A stretch of 64,000 nt of DNA, taken from contig LT700187.1 in assembly GCA_900155415.1 (NCBI GenBank), positions 558,001 through 622,000 on the forward strand, given 5' to 3'. The translations under genes were made by a program, and so were the position numbers. Positions 26,257 through 35,007 of the stretch are shown here, piece by piece (position 1 is the stretch's first letter; each line of letters starts with the position of its first letter). Source of the DNA: Christensenella massiliensis. GTDB taxonomy: Bacteria; Bacillota; Clostridia; Christensenellales; Christensenellaceae. The notes below the pieces were generated by a model. It ran no database searches, was not told where the DNA came from, and saw only the letters and a program-made list of their open reading frames with translations.

Positions 26257-26313
26257 TCAAATCGGATATTTCATGCGTGCTCCGTGGCGGTTGTATTTGA
26301 TAATTACTTTCAT
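26257..26313 (-). CDS. Duplicated 18-codon truncated copy of the DUF2344 start (inner)
   Basis: The ATG at 26313 is preceded by the same AAGAGAAC stretch as the real start. It reads KVIIKYNRHGARMKYPI and stops at TGA (26257). The first 11 residues match the true gene except Ser to Asn; the rest is junction sequence. It is probably a by-product of duplication, but it could be translated and could affect coupling to the downstream gene. Confidence 0.4.
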   Translation of the reverse strand: MKVIIKYNRHGARMKYPI

Positions 26314-26420
26314 AGTTCTCTTTTCTTTCGTTTTTAGAGGTTGTTCTTTTTCGGTCCCGCTCCGCTTCACCTGCAAAAGAACCGCTGAACTATCTCTCTT
26401 TGCCTGTCGCTTGTGCTCCG

Positions 26421-26477
26421 TCAAATCGGATATTTCATGCGTGCTCCGTGGCGGCTGTATTTGATAATTACTTTCAT
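26421..26477 (-). CDS. Duplicated 18-codon truncated copy of the DUF2344 start (outer)
   Basis: This outer copy lies just after the radical-SAM stop (24 bases), with GAGAGAG before the ATG at 26477. It reads KVIIKYSRHGARMKYPI and then stops. This position is probably where the DUF2344 gene originally started, before the insertion and duplication moved the intact copy downstream. Confidence 0.4.
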   Translation of the reverse strand: MKVIIKYSRHGARMKYPI

Positions 26478-26500
26478 CTCTCTCTTTTCTTTCGTGTTCC

Positions 26501-28378
26501 TCATGCGTCCACATGCCGCTTTTGCTTTGCGAGGGCGCAATATTTCTGTATCCCGCACGCATGGCACTGCTTCCGGCACTCCTGCGTCGTGACGCCTTCA
26601 TAGGCTTTTTCGCGTTCCTGCCATAAAAACGCTTTGCTGATCCGGCAGTCAAGATGCTCGAACGGCATGACCTCATCTGCGTTCCTCTCCCGGTTCGCAT
26701 AAAACGCCGGGTCGATCCCGCAGGCGCGGAATGCTTCCATATAGCGCTCCAAAGAGAAAAATTCGTACCACGCGTCCATGACCGCTCCGCTCCGGTAGGC
26801 CGCAAGCAGCGCGGGCGCAAGCCGCCGGTCGCCGCGCGCGAGCACCGCCTCCAGAAAAGAAGTCGACGCGTCGTGATAATTGAATTTTACGCCCTTCATT
26901 TTCAGCTTCCCGCGCAGATACTGCTGCTTCTGCGCCAGCATTTCAACCGTATCCTGCGCCTCCCACATAAACGGCGTGCACGCCTTGGGTACAAAGCAGG
27001 ACGCAGACACCGTGATATTCAGAAAACCGTTCCGTCTGTCTTTGGGCACGCTGTAAAACGCCTCGCGGATACTCTTCACCATATCCGCGATACCGTCAAG
27101 GTCCTCGGTAGTCTCGGTCGGCAGCCCAATCATAAAATATAACTTAACGGTGGAAACACCGCTTTCAAAGGCCCGTGTGACCGCGCCGATGATCTCCTCC
27201 TGCGTGATATTTTTATTGATGACATCGCGCAGACGCTGTGTACCTGCTTCCGGCGCAAAGGTAAGCCCTGTTTTCCGCACCTGCTGAAGCCCGGAGGCCA
27301 GATCCGCCTCAAAGCTGTCGATGCGCAGGGAGGGCAGAGAGACCGAAACGCGCTTTTCCCGGAATTCCTCCACCAAACCGTTTACCAGACCGTCAATTTC
27401 AGAATAGTCTCCGGAGGAAAGCGAGGAAAGGGATATTTCGTCATAGCCGGTCGCAGCTATCACACTGCGCGCTGTCTCGCGTACTGTTTCCGCCCGGCGT
27501 TCGCGCACCGGGCGCATGGCGAACCCCGCCTGACAAAAGCGGCAGCCGCGCGGACAGCCGCGCATGATCTCGAGCGTGCAGCGGTCGTGCACCGTGCCGA
27601 TATAAGGCAGAACAGGCTTTCTGACCGTTTGCTCCGCATCAAAATTTTCCACAATACGTTTTTTGACGACGGCAGGCGCGCCGTTCTGCTTCACCGCGAT
27701 CTCCCGTATCGTTCCGTTTTCATGATAGACCGGCTCATAAAAGGCGGGAACATAGACTCCCTCCAGCCCTGCCGCATCCCGCAGGAACGCGGCGCGCGAA
27801 AACCCCTCTTTTTTATGCCGCGCATACAGCGCGCAAAGCTCACGAGAGACCTCTTCCCCTTCGCCCAGCACAAAAAGGTCGAAAAACGCCGCGACCGGCT
27901 CCGGATTTACAGTGCACGCACCTCCGCCGACCACGACCGGATCACCGTCGCCCCTGTCTTCAGCAAGCATCGGAAGCTTCCCCATATCCAGCATGGCAAG
28001 CACATTGGAATAGCACATTTCATAGGAAAGGTTGATGCCCACAAGATCAAAATCGCAGAGCGGCATACCGCCCTCAAGTGAACGGAGCGGCTCTCCGCAC
28101 ATGCGCAGCGCCTCCAGCATATCCGTCCACGGGCAGAACACGCGCTGCGCCCATACGTTTGGAAGCGCATTGAGCACTTCATATAAAATATTGATGCCGA
28201 GATGGCTCATGCCTACTTCATAAACGTCTGCAAAACAAAGCGCAAAATTGACCTCTGCTTCCCCCGGCTCTTTTATGACGCTGTTCAGTTCTCCGCCGAC
28301 ATACCGCGCCGGCTTCTCCACGTTTTTCAGCAAGCGCTCAAAACCGGCAGCGCCGCACAACGTTCTGCTCTCTTCCAT
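26501..28378 (-). CDS. TIGR03960-family B12-binding radical-SAM protein
   Basis: This 625-residue protein has an N-terminal cobalamin-binding-like region (FADVYEVGMSHLGINILYEVLN, VGINLSYEMCYSN) and a radical-SAM domain with the cluster motif EIMRGCPRGCRFCQAG near residue 273. The downstream conserved stretch is TFAPEAGTQRLRDVINKNI. A C-terminal cysteine group (CRKQCHACGIQKYC) could bind another cluster. Its reaction is unknown; the protein is conserved across Firmicutes next to DUF2344 and RNase G, suggesting an RNA- or protein-modifying role. GGAG lies 5-6 bases before the ATG, and a good promoter is 60 bases upstream. Confidence 0.92.
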   Translation of the reverse strand: MEESRTLCGAAGFERLLKNVEKPARYVGGELNSVIKEPGEAEVNFALCFADVYEVGMSHLGINILYEVLNALPNVWAQRVFCPWTDMLEALRMCGEPLRSLEGGMPLCDFDLVGINLSYEMCYSNVLAMLDMGKLPMLAEDRGDGDPVVVGGGACTVNPEPVAAFFDLFVLGEGEEVSRELCALYARHKKEGFSRAAFLRDAAGLEGVYVPAFYEPVYHENGTIREIAVKQNGAPAVVKKRIVENFDAEQTVRKPVLPYIGTVHDRCTLEIMRGCPRGCRFCQAGFAMRPVRERRAETVRETARSVIAATGYDEISLSSLSSGDYSEIDGLVNGLVEEFREKRVSVSLPSLRIDSFEADLASGLQQVRKTGLTFAPEAGTQRLRDVINKNITQEEIIGAVTRAFESGVSTVKLYFMIGLPTETTEDLDGIADMVKSIREAFYSVPKDRRNGFLNITVSASCFVPKACTPFMWEAQDTVEMLAQKQQYLRGKLKMKGVKFNYHDASTSFLEAVLARGDRRLAPALLAAYRSGAVMDAWYEFFSLERYMEAFRACGIDPAFYANRERNADEVMPFEHLDCRISKAFLWQEREKAYEGVTTQECRKQCHACGIQKYCALAKQKRHVDA

Positions 28379-28434
28379 CGATTCTCCATATCCCTCACCG
28401 TGCCCGCAGGCACCGAATATCTATAACGCTGCTC

Positions 28435-28463
28435 ATTATAACATATCTTCCCGCATGGCTCAA
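28435..28463 (-). promoter_or_regulatory. Predicted promoter of the radical-SAM/RNase G operon
   Basis: TTGAGC (28463-28458) and TATAAT (28440-28435) on the minus strand have a 17-base spacer, 57 bases before the radical-SAM ATG. Confidence 0.7.
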
Positions 28464-28498
28464 TATGGCAGGAGCGGGCCGGGCACTATGCGAAAACA

Positions 28499-28530
28499 GA
28501 TACGGCGCCGTTTGCAAGCGGCGCCGTATC
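28499..28530 (-). terminator. Terminator hairpin after rodA
   Basis: A perfect 12-bp stem (GATACGGCGCCG / CGGCGCCGTATC) with an 8-base loop lies 36 bases beyond the rodA stop. On the minus strand it is followed by TGTTTTC, a modest T-run, so it should end the mre-min-rodA transcript. Confidence 0.75.
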
Positions 28531-28565
28531 TTCAGCTTTCTTTTGTATTTTAAGCCCTCCGGCCG

Positions 28566-29750
28566 TTATTGGCCCTGCCAGCGCTGGCGGCGCATATCCA
28601 CGCTGATCACCATGCCCATGGCGATACAGTTCATCACCATACTCGAACCGCCGGCCGAAAAAAACGGAAGCGGTATGCCTGTTACGGGCAATATCCCGAC
28701 ATTCATGCCAATATTCTCTACGACATGGAACAGGATCATGGCTGCCACGCCGATGATGATGTATGCGCCGAAATCATCCCGTGCACGCAGAGAAAGCATG
28801 AACGTACGCCCGATCAGCAGGAAATAAAGAATGATCAGGATAATGCCGCCTAAAAAGCCGAATGCCTCCACTGTAACGGCAAAAATAAAGTCGTTCTGAC
28901 TCTCCGGCACATAGCCGAGCTGCGAAAGGGCGCCCGGCGTAAAGAGGCCTTTCCCGAAAAACTGGCCGGAGCCGATCGCCATCTTTGCCTGATCCATCTG
29001 CATGGTCGCGTCCGCCTCCTGCACGACCTCCGCCTCGGGATTGAAAAAGGCAAGGACGCGCCGCCAGACGTAATTGTTCTCCTGCGCGCTGTAAATCAGG
29101 TAGGCCGCAATGATGACGCCTACGATCGCGAGCAGGCAGAGCACTACCTTGAGGCTCGGCTTTGCCATGAACAGTATCACGACAAAAATGACGATGTATA
29201 CGGTCGCTGTTCCGAGATCCGGCTGCGCAGCGATGAGCACGACAGGAATCAGGATGCGCCACAGCAGAGGGAACAGGTCTCCGAGCGTCTGTATGCCGTC
29301 CTCATTGCCCTCTGTTTTATCCGCAAACGTTTTTGCCAATACGATAATGATCAGTATCTTGCACAGCTCTCCCGGCTGAAAGCCCCTGTTCCCGATCATG
29401 AACCAGCCCGACGTTCCGTTTTGGGTGCTTCCGAAAAACAGCACCGCCACCAAAAGAGCGATGGATATCCAGTATATCCAGTCCGTAAAGTGAGCCAAGC
29501 TGTGATAATCGATCAGCATGACGACAAACATGCAGCCAAGACCAATGAGGAAAAAAATGAATTGCATGCCTACCGTCGAAAGGTCGAGATTTGCGATAAA
29601 TTCCGCAAATGTCGTTTCGTCTCCCGTAAACGGGCTCGCCGTGGCGTTCAGTATGGAAAGCAGACTGTAGCCCACCAAGATCACGATGATCACGACGAGG
29701 AACCAGTCCACATACTTCCACATATTCCGATTGATGAGTTTTCCCTTCAT
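28566..29750 (-). CDS. rodA: RodA/FtsW-type SEDS peptidoglycan glycosyltransferase
   Basis: This 394-residue polytopic membrane protein has about ten predicted helices. SEDS hallmarks are visible: GTSGWFMIGNRGFQPGELCKI near 112-132, IAAQPDLGTATVY near 172, and GIPLPFFSAGGSSMV near 358. SEDS proteins polymerise lipid II, RodA working with PBP2 in the elongasome. Its place at the end of mreC-mreD-PBP2-minCDE favours RodA over FtsW. A 182-base gap separates it from minE; I see no clear terminator there, only G+C-rich inverted segments. Confidence 0.93.
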   Translation of the reverse strand: MKGKLINRNMWKYVDWFLVVIIVILVGYSLLSILNATASPFTGDETTFAEFIANLDLSTVGMQFIFFLIGLGCMFVVMLIDYHSLAHFTDWIYWISIALLVAVLFFGSTQNGTSGWFMIGNRGFQPGELCKILIIIVLAKTFADKTEGNEDGIQTLGDLFPLLWRILIPVVLIAAQPDLGTATVYIVIFVVILFMAKPSLKVVLCLLAIVGVIIAAYLIYSAQENNYVWRRVLAFFNPEAEVVQEADATMQMDQAKMAIGSGQFFGKGLFTPGALSQLGYVPESQNDFIFAVTVEAFGFLGGIILIILYFLLIGRTFMLSLRARDDFGAYIIIGVAAMILFHVVENIGMNVGILPVTGIPLPFFSAGGSSMVMNCIAMGMVISVDMRRQRWQGQ

Positions 29751-29932
29751 ATACGCTCCATTCTTACTGATGAAAAAACCATGCGCGCAAGGCTGCCCGT
29801 CCCGCCGTATGGACGCGCAGCACAGCGGACACGCCGCCGTTTCCCCTGTTAGGCATGGTTTATTTCTGTTCCGGTTCCGGTCATTTACGCAGACAGAGCG
29901 GGCTTAAGCTGCAGACAGACGGCCGCCGCGGG

Positions 29933-30220
29933 TCACCGACCCGCATTTTTCACCATCTGCTTGATCTTCTTGATCGGAATGTTCATCGCGATCTGGGAGG
30001 AAACGCCCTCTTCCTCCTGATTCTGCACATTTTTGAAGTCGATCTCAAATTCCGATTCGTCGATCTCTACGTACTTTGAAATGACCGCCATGATATCTTT
30101 TTTGATCATATTGATCATATCATCGTTGGACGTCGTTCCCGCGCGGTCGTAGATCAGTACGAGCTTCAGCCGGTCTTTTGCCACCTGACTGCTCTTCTTC
30201 CTGTTAAAAAACCATCCCAT
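29933..30220 (-). CDS. minE: Cell division topological specificity factor MinE
   Basis: The 95-residue product matches MinE. The N-terminal amphipathic and anti-MinCD part includes SSQVAKDRLKLVLIYDR (residues 10-26), followed by the dimerisation domain (KKDIMAVISKYVEIDESEFEIDF). MinE releases MinD from the membrane and sets pole-to-pole behaviour. It is 15 bases after minD. MinE rather than DivIVA-only topology implies an oscillating Min system in this Firmicute. Confidence 0.95.
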   Translation of the reverse strand: MGWFFNRKKSSQVAKDRLKLVLIYDRAGTTSNDDMINMIKKDIMAVISKYVEIDESEFEIDFKNVQNQEEEGVSSQIAMNIPIKKIKQMVKNAGR

Positions 30221-30235
30221 GTCAATTCCCCCCGC

Positions 30236-31027
30236 TTATTTTGAAAACAGCCGCTTGATGCGCCCAAAGAAGCCCGTTTTCTGCTCAAGGTCAAGCATGG
30301 GAACGTCTTCTCCCATAATGCGCCTCGTAACGTTCCGGTAGGCCTCTCCTGCAAGGGAAGCCTTATCCGTCACGGCCGGTTCTCCCAAATTCGATGAGCG
30401 GAAGATCATCTCGTCCTCCGGAATGACGCCGATGAGGTCTATCCCAAGGATCTCCAGCGTATCGTCGATCGCAAGCATATCCCCTTTACGAACGAGGTCC
30501 GGACGCAGGCGATTGATGAGGAGCCGCACATCCTCGATGCCGCTTGCCGACAGCAGGCCGATGATGCGGTCCGCGTCGCGCACAGACGATACCTCAGGAA
30601 CCGTCACGACGATTGCAGATTTCGCACCCGCCACCGCGTTTTTAAAGCCGCGTTCAATGCCGGCCGGGCAGTCTATCAGCACGTAATCAAATTCCTGCTC
30701 CAGCTCTGCGATCAGCTCTTTCATCTGCTCCGGCGCGACTGCCATTTTATTTCTCGTCTGTGCTGCGGGAAGCAGATACAGTCCCTCATAGCGTTTATCC
30801 TTGATGAGCGCCTGCTTTAATTTACAGGTGCCCTCCACTACGTCTACAAGGTCGTAAACGATGCGGTTTTCAAGCCCAAGCACTACATCCAAATTGCGCA
30901 GTCCGATATCCGTATCGACCAGCACGACCTTTTTGCCCTGCATGGCAAGGCCTGTTCCGAGGTTCGCCGTAGAAGTCGTTTTGCCGACCCCGCCTTTTCC
31001 GGATGTGATCACAATTACATTTTCCAT
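30236..31027 (-). CDS. minD: Septum site-determining ATPase MinD
   Basis: This 263-residue ParA/MinD ATPase has the deviant Walker A VITSGKGGVGKTTSTANLG at residues 6-24, switch I VLVDTDIGLRNLDVVLG, and switch II FDYVLIDCPAGIERGF. A C-terminal amphipathic membrane-targeting helix (FFGRIKRLFSK) is present. It recruits MinC to the membrane to block FtsZ ring assembly away from midcell. GAGAGGAAG precedes the ATG. It lies between minC and minE. Confidence 0.96.
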   Translation of the reverse strand: MENVIVITSGKGGVGKTTSTANLGTGLAMQGKKVVLVDTDIGLRNLDVVLGLENRIVYDLVDVVEGTCKLKQALIKDKRYEGLYLLPAAQTRNKMAVAPEQMKELIAELEQEFDYVLIDCPAGIERGFKNAVAGAKSAIVVTVPEVSSVRDADRIIGLLSASGIEDVRLLINRLRPDLVRKGDMLAIDDTLEILGIDLIGVIPEDEMIFRSSNLGEPAVTDKASLAGEAYRNVTRRIMGEDVPMLDLEQKTGFFGRIKRLFSK

Positions 31028-31098
31028 ATACTCTTCCTCTCACCTATATAAATTACTTCCGCTGCCGGCGCCGCGCAAAATATACGGACGCCGTATCT

Positions 31099-31782
31099 TT
31101 ATTTCACGCTGACCGGCCGTATCACGACTTTTCCGTCCCGCATCTCCGCGACCTCCGGTCCGCCGGTCTCTTCCCGGTCCGGGAACGTCACTACCCGGCC
31201 CGAAAGGCGCAGCTGCTTCGGGCACATATTGACCGCCGCGACGCACACGTCCTTCCGGCCCGAGCAGCCCGCGTGTGCAAGGCCGCGCAGCCGGCCGAAC
31301 ACCGCGATGCTGCCTCCGGCGATGACTTCACCGCCCGGATTGACGTCGCCGAGGACGACGATATCCCCCTCGCACTCGATGCGCTGCCCGCTGCGCACCG
31401 TATGGTTTATAAAAATCGACTGCGCGTCGAAATACGCACCCGACACAAGCTCTACCTCTTCCCTGTACTCATCGGGCTCCGGCTTTTTGACCGGCGGCTT
31501 TTCGATCTTCAGCTCTGCCTCGCGCATGAGGTCCGCTTCGTCTCCATAAATAACGTCGCGGATGCCGAAATCCATAGAAAACACCCGCCGCAGCTCTTTT
31601 CGCTGGGCTTCCGAAAGCTTTTTCCCGCGAATCACCACCCGCGTATCGCTGTCGCGGAAAAAATCCTGATTCTTTTTCAGCTTTTCCATCAATTCTTCAC
31701 GCAGGACGGGATAAGTAGACCGCTCATCCAAATAGATCTCCAGTCCCTTTTCTTTTCCCTTGAACGTAATGATGCCTTGCAT
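31099..31782 (-). CDS. minC: Septum site-determining protein MinC
   Basis: This 227-residue protein has the C-terminal MinC beta-helix motif GDIVVLGDVNPGGEVIAGGSIAVFGRLRG (positions about 145-173; quoted in parts GDVNPGGEV and GSIAVFGRLRG). It also has an N-terminal domain of about 100 residues that inhibits FtsZ. The ATG at 31782 is chosen for its AGGAGGG ribosome site (31789-31795 region). An upstream in-frame start has no such signal. It is the first min gene, under a promoter located in the 107-base gap after PBP2. Confidence 0.9.
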   Translation of the reverse strand: MQGIITFKGKEKGLEIYLDERSTYPVLREELMEKLKKNQDFFRDSDTRVVIRGKKLSEAQRKELRRVFSMDFGIRDVIYGDEADLMREAELKIEKPPVKKPEPDEYREEVELVSGAYFDAQSIFINHTVRSGQRIECEGDIVVLGDVNPGGEVIAGGSIAVFGRLRGLAHAGCSGRKDVCVAAVNMCPKQLRLSGRVVTFPDREETGGPEVAEMRDGKVVIRPVSVK

Positions 31783-31825
31783 GATAAACCCTCCTGCATG
31801 TTCCTTTTCCGTGCGCAAAACTGCA

Positions 31826-31870
31826 TACGGCCACAAAATACATTATACAGGATTCCGTGGCCGTACGCAA
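31826..31870 (-). promoter_or_regulatory. Promoter of minCDE-rodA flanked by an inverted repeat
   Basis: TTGCGT (31870-31865) and TATAAT (31847-31842) are 17 bases apart on the minus strand. The -10 box sits in the middle of an inverted repeat whose inner 9-bp arms are perfect (TACGGCCAC at 31826-31834, GTGGCCGTA at 31857-31865) and extend imperfectly to about 13 bp. The repeat could be a repressor operator or an RNA hairpin for read-through transcripts from PBP2. Confidence 0.55.
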
Positions 31871-31889
31871 ATTCCAATTTACCGCTCCC

Positions 31890-34454
31890 CTACGGGATTA
31901 GCGTATTTGTGGACGGAAGCTCCGTTCCCGTTTCTTCCGTTTTTCCGTCGAGATAATATTCGATGATGTCCTTTGCCGCCGGGATGGCGTGCGAGCCGCC
32001 GATCCCGTTCGGGATATAAATGACCACTGCGATCTCCGGATCATCCTTCGGCGCGCAGGCTACGAACCACGCGTTGTTTTCAAGGTCGATCGCCGAGACG
32101 GTGCCCGTGCCGGTTTTCCCGATGATCTCATCCTGATATTTCCAACCGTCGAATGCCGTGCTCGCCGTGCTCGCTTCCTCCGCGACCACCTTGGTCATGC
32201 CCTCCTTGATCGCGTCGAAATATTCCTGCGGCGCGTCTATGTGGTTGAACACCACCGGTTCCTGCTGTTCGATGATGTTTCCGTCGTTATCCACGATGCT
32301 GTCCACGATGTGCGTTTCATAGACGTCTCCGCCGTTCACCAGCGCCGCGATATAGCGGGCTACCGCAATGGGGGTGACTGCCGTCGTGCCCGAGCCGATA
32401 CCCGTTTCCACCGTACGGCGGGTGTTCCACCGCAGCTCGGAAAGGCGGCTGTTGATATCGATGACCCAACCGTTCCTGTCGGCTACCGCGCTTGTGATCT
32501 GAAGCTCTTCATATAGGATATCTCTTATCTCCGGGCCGATCTCATAGTCCGTCAGGTCCTTGCCCGCCGCCTCGATGAGCCGCTCCGCCGTTTTCCTCAG
32601 CTGCTCGTCCGTATATTCGATATTCATAGACTGCCCATAGCCGCGCAGGTCATTCATCAGGGTATTGCGCACGAGCAAAGGCAGAGACGTTTTCTGCGCC
32701 GTGACCTCCACGCCCTCTGAATTGGTCGTAGAAATAGGCAGGGTCGGGTCGTACAGCACACTCTGGTTCCCGACCTGACCGATCACCTCGCCCGTCAGCT
32801 CGATGCCCGTAGAGGTGGTGAGACCGAACTGCTCGCCCCACTTGGAAAGCGTATCCGTGCTGCCCGTCGTCTGCACAAGCCTGTTCGCCACTTCATAGAA
32901 GAAATAGTTGCAGCTGTTCTCGAGGCCTTCCACGATCGTCTGATCCACGTGGGTCTGCCAGCCGCCGTCCGGGTAGGCCCAGCAGGCCGGGATATGCCCG
33001 ACGATCTGCTCGCCCTCCCGCTTTTTCTCGTCCAGCGGATATTCGCCCTCGTCGTCGATCGTCGTTCCAGTCGTGATCGCCCCTTCCTCAAGGCCCGCCA
33101 TGCCCGTGACCATTTTGAAGATGGAGCCGGGGATCGCCTTGGAGGAGATGGCGTTGTTGAAGAGCGGCCGGGCGGGGTCATCGTTCAGCTTCTGCATATT
33201 TTCCTCCGATATGCCGCCCGTAAAAATGTTCGCGTCATAGGACGGATAGCTCGCCATCGCGAGCACCCGGCCCGTATCCACATCGAGCACCACCGCCGCG
33301 CCGGATTTCGCAAGGTTCATTTTCTCCAGCGTAGAATTCCCTTCGCGGCTCTCGAGCACAGCCTGTACGTCCTCGTTTTGGTCGTAGTCCTCCGGCTTTG
33401 CGGTATTATATTGCTCCACCTGCTCCTGATAGACCTGATCGATATTATTTTTGAGCGCTTCCTCCGCGATCTGCTGAAGCTGCAGATCGATCGTAAGGCG
33501 CACGTTGTAGCCGTCCGTCGGTTCCGTATACGACCGCTCGCTGATGACCTTGCCGCTGCTGTTGACCTCCACCACCCGCTGGCCCTGCTTTTCCGTGGAG
33601 TTGCCCGTGAGGTACTGCTCCATCGTGCTCTCGATGCCGGCTGCGCCGATCAGGTCATCCCGCGAATAGCCCTTGTCTTCATACTCTTCCAGCGTATCTT
33701 CATCGGTCATCTTGCCGAGATAACCGACGATATGCGCCGCCACGTCGTCCTTGGGATAGACGCGCACAGAGCTTTCTCCCACCTGTATACCGTCGAGCGT
33801 ATCCGACTGGCCCTCGATGAGCGCGACCGTATCCATACTCACATCCTCGCTGATTGTGACCGGAACATAGGCAAGATAGGAGGAAAGCTGCACCTCCTGC
33901 CAGATGGAAAGGAGCTTGCGTGCCTGCTCGTAGGTATATTCCTCGGGAATACGGTAACGCGTGCGCAGATCGCGGTACAACACATCCGGCGGCGAAGTCG
34001 CGGACACATACATATTCTTGCGCCAGTTTTCCTCGCGCGCTTTGACTGCCTCCGGATCTGTCACGCCAAAGTCAAACGAAAACGTTCCGTCCTCGTTGCG
34101 CACGATATTAAAGGTATCGATGGTCGTGCCGCCGCTCTCCTCGATGAGCGCGATCGCCCGGGAGAGCACCTCCGTATAATGCGCTTTATCCGTCGTGCTG
34201 TTGCGCGACGGATCGCGCAGAAATTCAATATCATAGCTGCTCTCGTCGTACGCCAGCGGTATCCCCGTCACGTCGGTGATCTGTCCGCGCGTTCCCTTGA
34301 GCGTCAGCTCTCTTACCTTTCTGTCTTCAGACAGAGTGGAAAGCTCGCCGCCCTGCGTCAGCGTAAGGTTTCCAAGCCCCGCTCCAAGCGCGATAAAGGC
34401 GACGAGCACGACCGCCATCAAAACAAAAAATCTGTTTTTTAACTTTTTAAACAT
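31890..34454 (-). CDS. mrdA: Penicillin-binding protein 2 (class B transpeptidase)
   Basis: This 854-residue protein has one N-terminal membrane helix (about 10-30), a PBP dimerisation/pedestal region (GTRGQITDVTGIPLAY, then GAAGIESTMEQYLTG), and a transpeptidase domain. The catalytic motifs are SIFK (in AIPGSIFKMVTG), SCN (in LENSCNYFFYEVAN) and KTGTG (in IIGKTGTGTVSA). It cross-links peptidoglycan during elongation with RodA. It is longer than typical PBP2 (about 650-700) owing to insertions in the pedestal and transpeptidase domains. It lies 16 bases after mreD, in the standard mreC-mreD-mrdA order. Confidence 0.95.
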   Translation of the reverse strand: MFKKLKNRFFVLMAVVLVAFIALGAGLGNLTLTQGGELSTLSEDRKVRELTLKGTRGQITDVTGIPLAYDESSYDIEFLRDPSRNSTTDKAHYTEVLSRAIALIEESGGTTIDTFNIVRNEDGTFSFDFGVTDPEAVKAREENWRKNMYVSATSPPDVLYRDLRTRYRIPEEYTYEQARKLLSIWQEVQLSSYLAYVPVTISEDVSMDTVALIEGQSDTLDGIQVGESSVRVYPKDDVAAHIVGYLGKMTDEDTLEEYEDKGYSRDDLIGAAGIESTMEQYLTGNSTEKQGQRVVEVNSSGKVISERSYTEPTDGYNVRLTIDLQLQQIAEEALKNNIDQVYQEQVEQYNTAKPEDYDQNEDVQAVLESREGNSTLEKMNLAKSGAAVVLDVDTGRVLAMASYPSYDANIFTGGISEENMQKLNDDPARPLFNNAISSKAIPGSIFKMVTGMAGLEEGAITTGTTIDDEGEYPLDEKKREGEQIVGHIPACWAYPDGGWQTHVDQTIVEGLENSCNYFFYEVANRLVQTTGSTDTLSKWGEQFGLTTSTGIELTGEVIGQVGNQSVLYDPTLPISTTNSEGVEVTAQKTSLPLLVRNTLMNDLRGYGQSMNIEYTDEQLRKTAERLIEAAGKDLTDYEIGPEIRDILYEELQITSAVADRNGWVIDINSRLSELRWNTRRTVETGIGSGTTAVTPIAVARYIAALVNGGDVYETHIVDSIVDNDGNIIEQQEPVVFNHIDAPQEYFDAIKEGMTKVVAEEASTASTAFDGWKYQDEIIGKTGTGTVSAIDLENNAWFVACAPKDDPEIAVVIYIPNGIGGSHAIPAAKDIIEYYLDGKTEETGTELPSTNTLIP

Positions 34455-34470
34455 CCTGTCTTTTCCTCAT

Positions 34471-35004
34471 TCAAAGCTCGTCCATAAAATGAGCCGCTGC
34501 GCGCGGACGCATCCACGCGTTCCGATATAGAAGCGAAATCAGTAAATAGACTAAAAGAAGCAGGGCGCCGCATACCGCAGCCGACGGCAACGTATCTTTC
34601 AGGAGGATCGTCCCCATCTCAAACTGCCGCGCCCCCTGCGCGAACACGATCAGCGCCATCATGAGCTCTTTCACAATATATCCACCCATGCCCACTGCAA
34701 AGATATGCAGAAAATTGAATTTTTCAAGCCGGTGCACCGCCACGCTTGCCGCCGCCGCTGCGACCGTATAGGAAAGCGCATAGATCCCGAGCGTCGTAGA
34801 AAACAGGATATCCATCAGCAGCCCGGTGAGCGCGGCAAAAACGATAGGCGCGATATTCTTTTCTACCAGAACGAGCCCGAGCGTAAAGAGCATAACAAGG
34901 TCGATCTGTATGCCGAGCCCCGCGACGTCAAAGGACGTACTGAATGCCGTGCCGGACAAAAGCGCGCTCAATATCCCCATTACGATCAAAACGACATATC
35001 TCAT
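34471..35004 (-). CDS. mreD: Rod shape-determining protein MreD
   Basis: This 177-residue hydrophobic protein has five to six predicted membrane helices. The conserved GLLMDILFSTTLGIYALSY segment lies at about 61-79. MreD links MreC and RodA/PBP2 in the elongasome. It begins 3 bases after the mreC stop and is followed at 16 bases by PBP2. The assignment rests on hydrophobicity, the LMDI-G-YAL pattern and gene order. Confidence 0.9.
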   Translation of the reverse strand: MRYVVLIVMGILSALLSGTAFSTSFDVAGLGIQIDLVMLFTLGLVLVEKNIAPIVFAALTGLLMDILFSTTLGIYALSYTVAAAAASVAVHRLEKFNFLHIFAVGMGGYIVKELMMALIVFAQGARQFEMGTILLKDTLPSAAVCGALLLLVYLLISLLYRNAWMRPRAAAHFMDEL

Positions 35005-35007
35005 GGC

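Larger units (their letters stand above)
26115..26495. repeat. 164-bp tandem repeats (two full copies plus a partial) spanning a gene start
   Basis: Copies start at 26115, 26279 and 26443, exactly 164 bp apart; the third is partial and ends near 26495. The two full copies differ at about three positions. Each copy includes the ribosome-site region and first codons of the DUF2344 gene. The remaining 100 bp or so per unit (with the AAAAGAACCGCTGAACTATC and GTCCCGCTCCGCTTCACC segments on the plus strand) is not present in the outermost partial copy, so it looks like inserted sequence that was then duplicated. Confidence 0.95.

Noticed and set aside
26115-26495. 164-bp repeats considered as CRISPR or insertion-sequence ends
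   Set aside because: There is no spacer/repeat alternation, no transposase and no terminal inverted repeats. The direct tandem structure fits duplication.
29751-29932. 182-base gap between minE and rodA considered for a gene or terminator
   Set aside because: No frame with a start signal and no stem followed by a T-run was found. It appears to be plain intergenic sequence.
31028-31098. Small perfect hairpin ATACGG ACG CCGTAT between minC and minD considered as a terminator
   Set aside because: The 6-bp stem is short and the following T-run is only four bases. The min genes are expected to be co-transcribed.
32949-34442. 497-codon open frame on the plus strand opposite the PBP2 gene
   Set aside because: Shadow composition, with no motif and no ribosome site.
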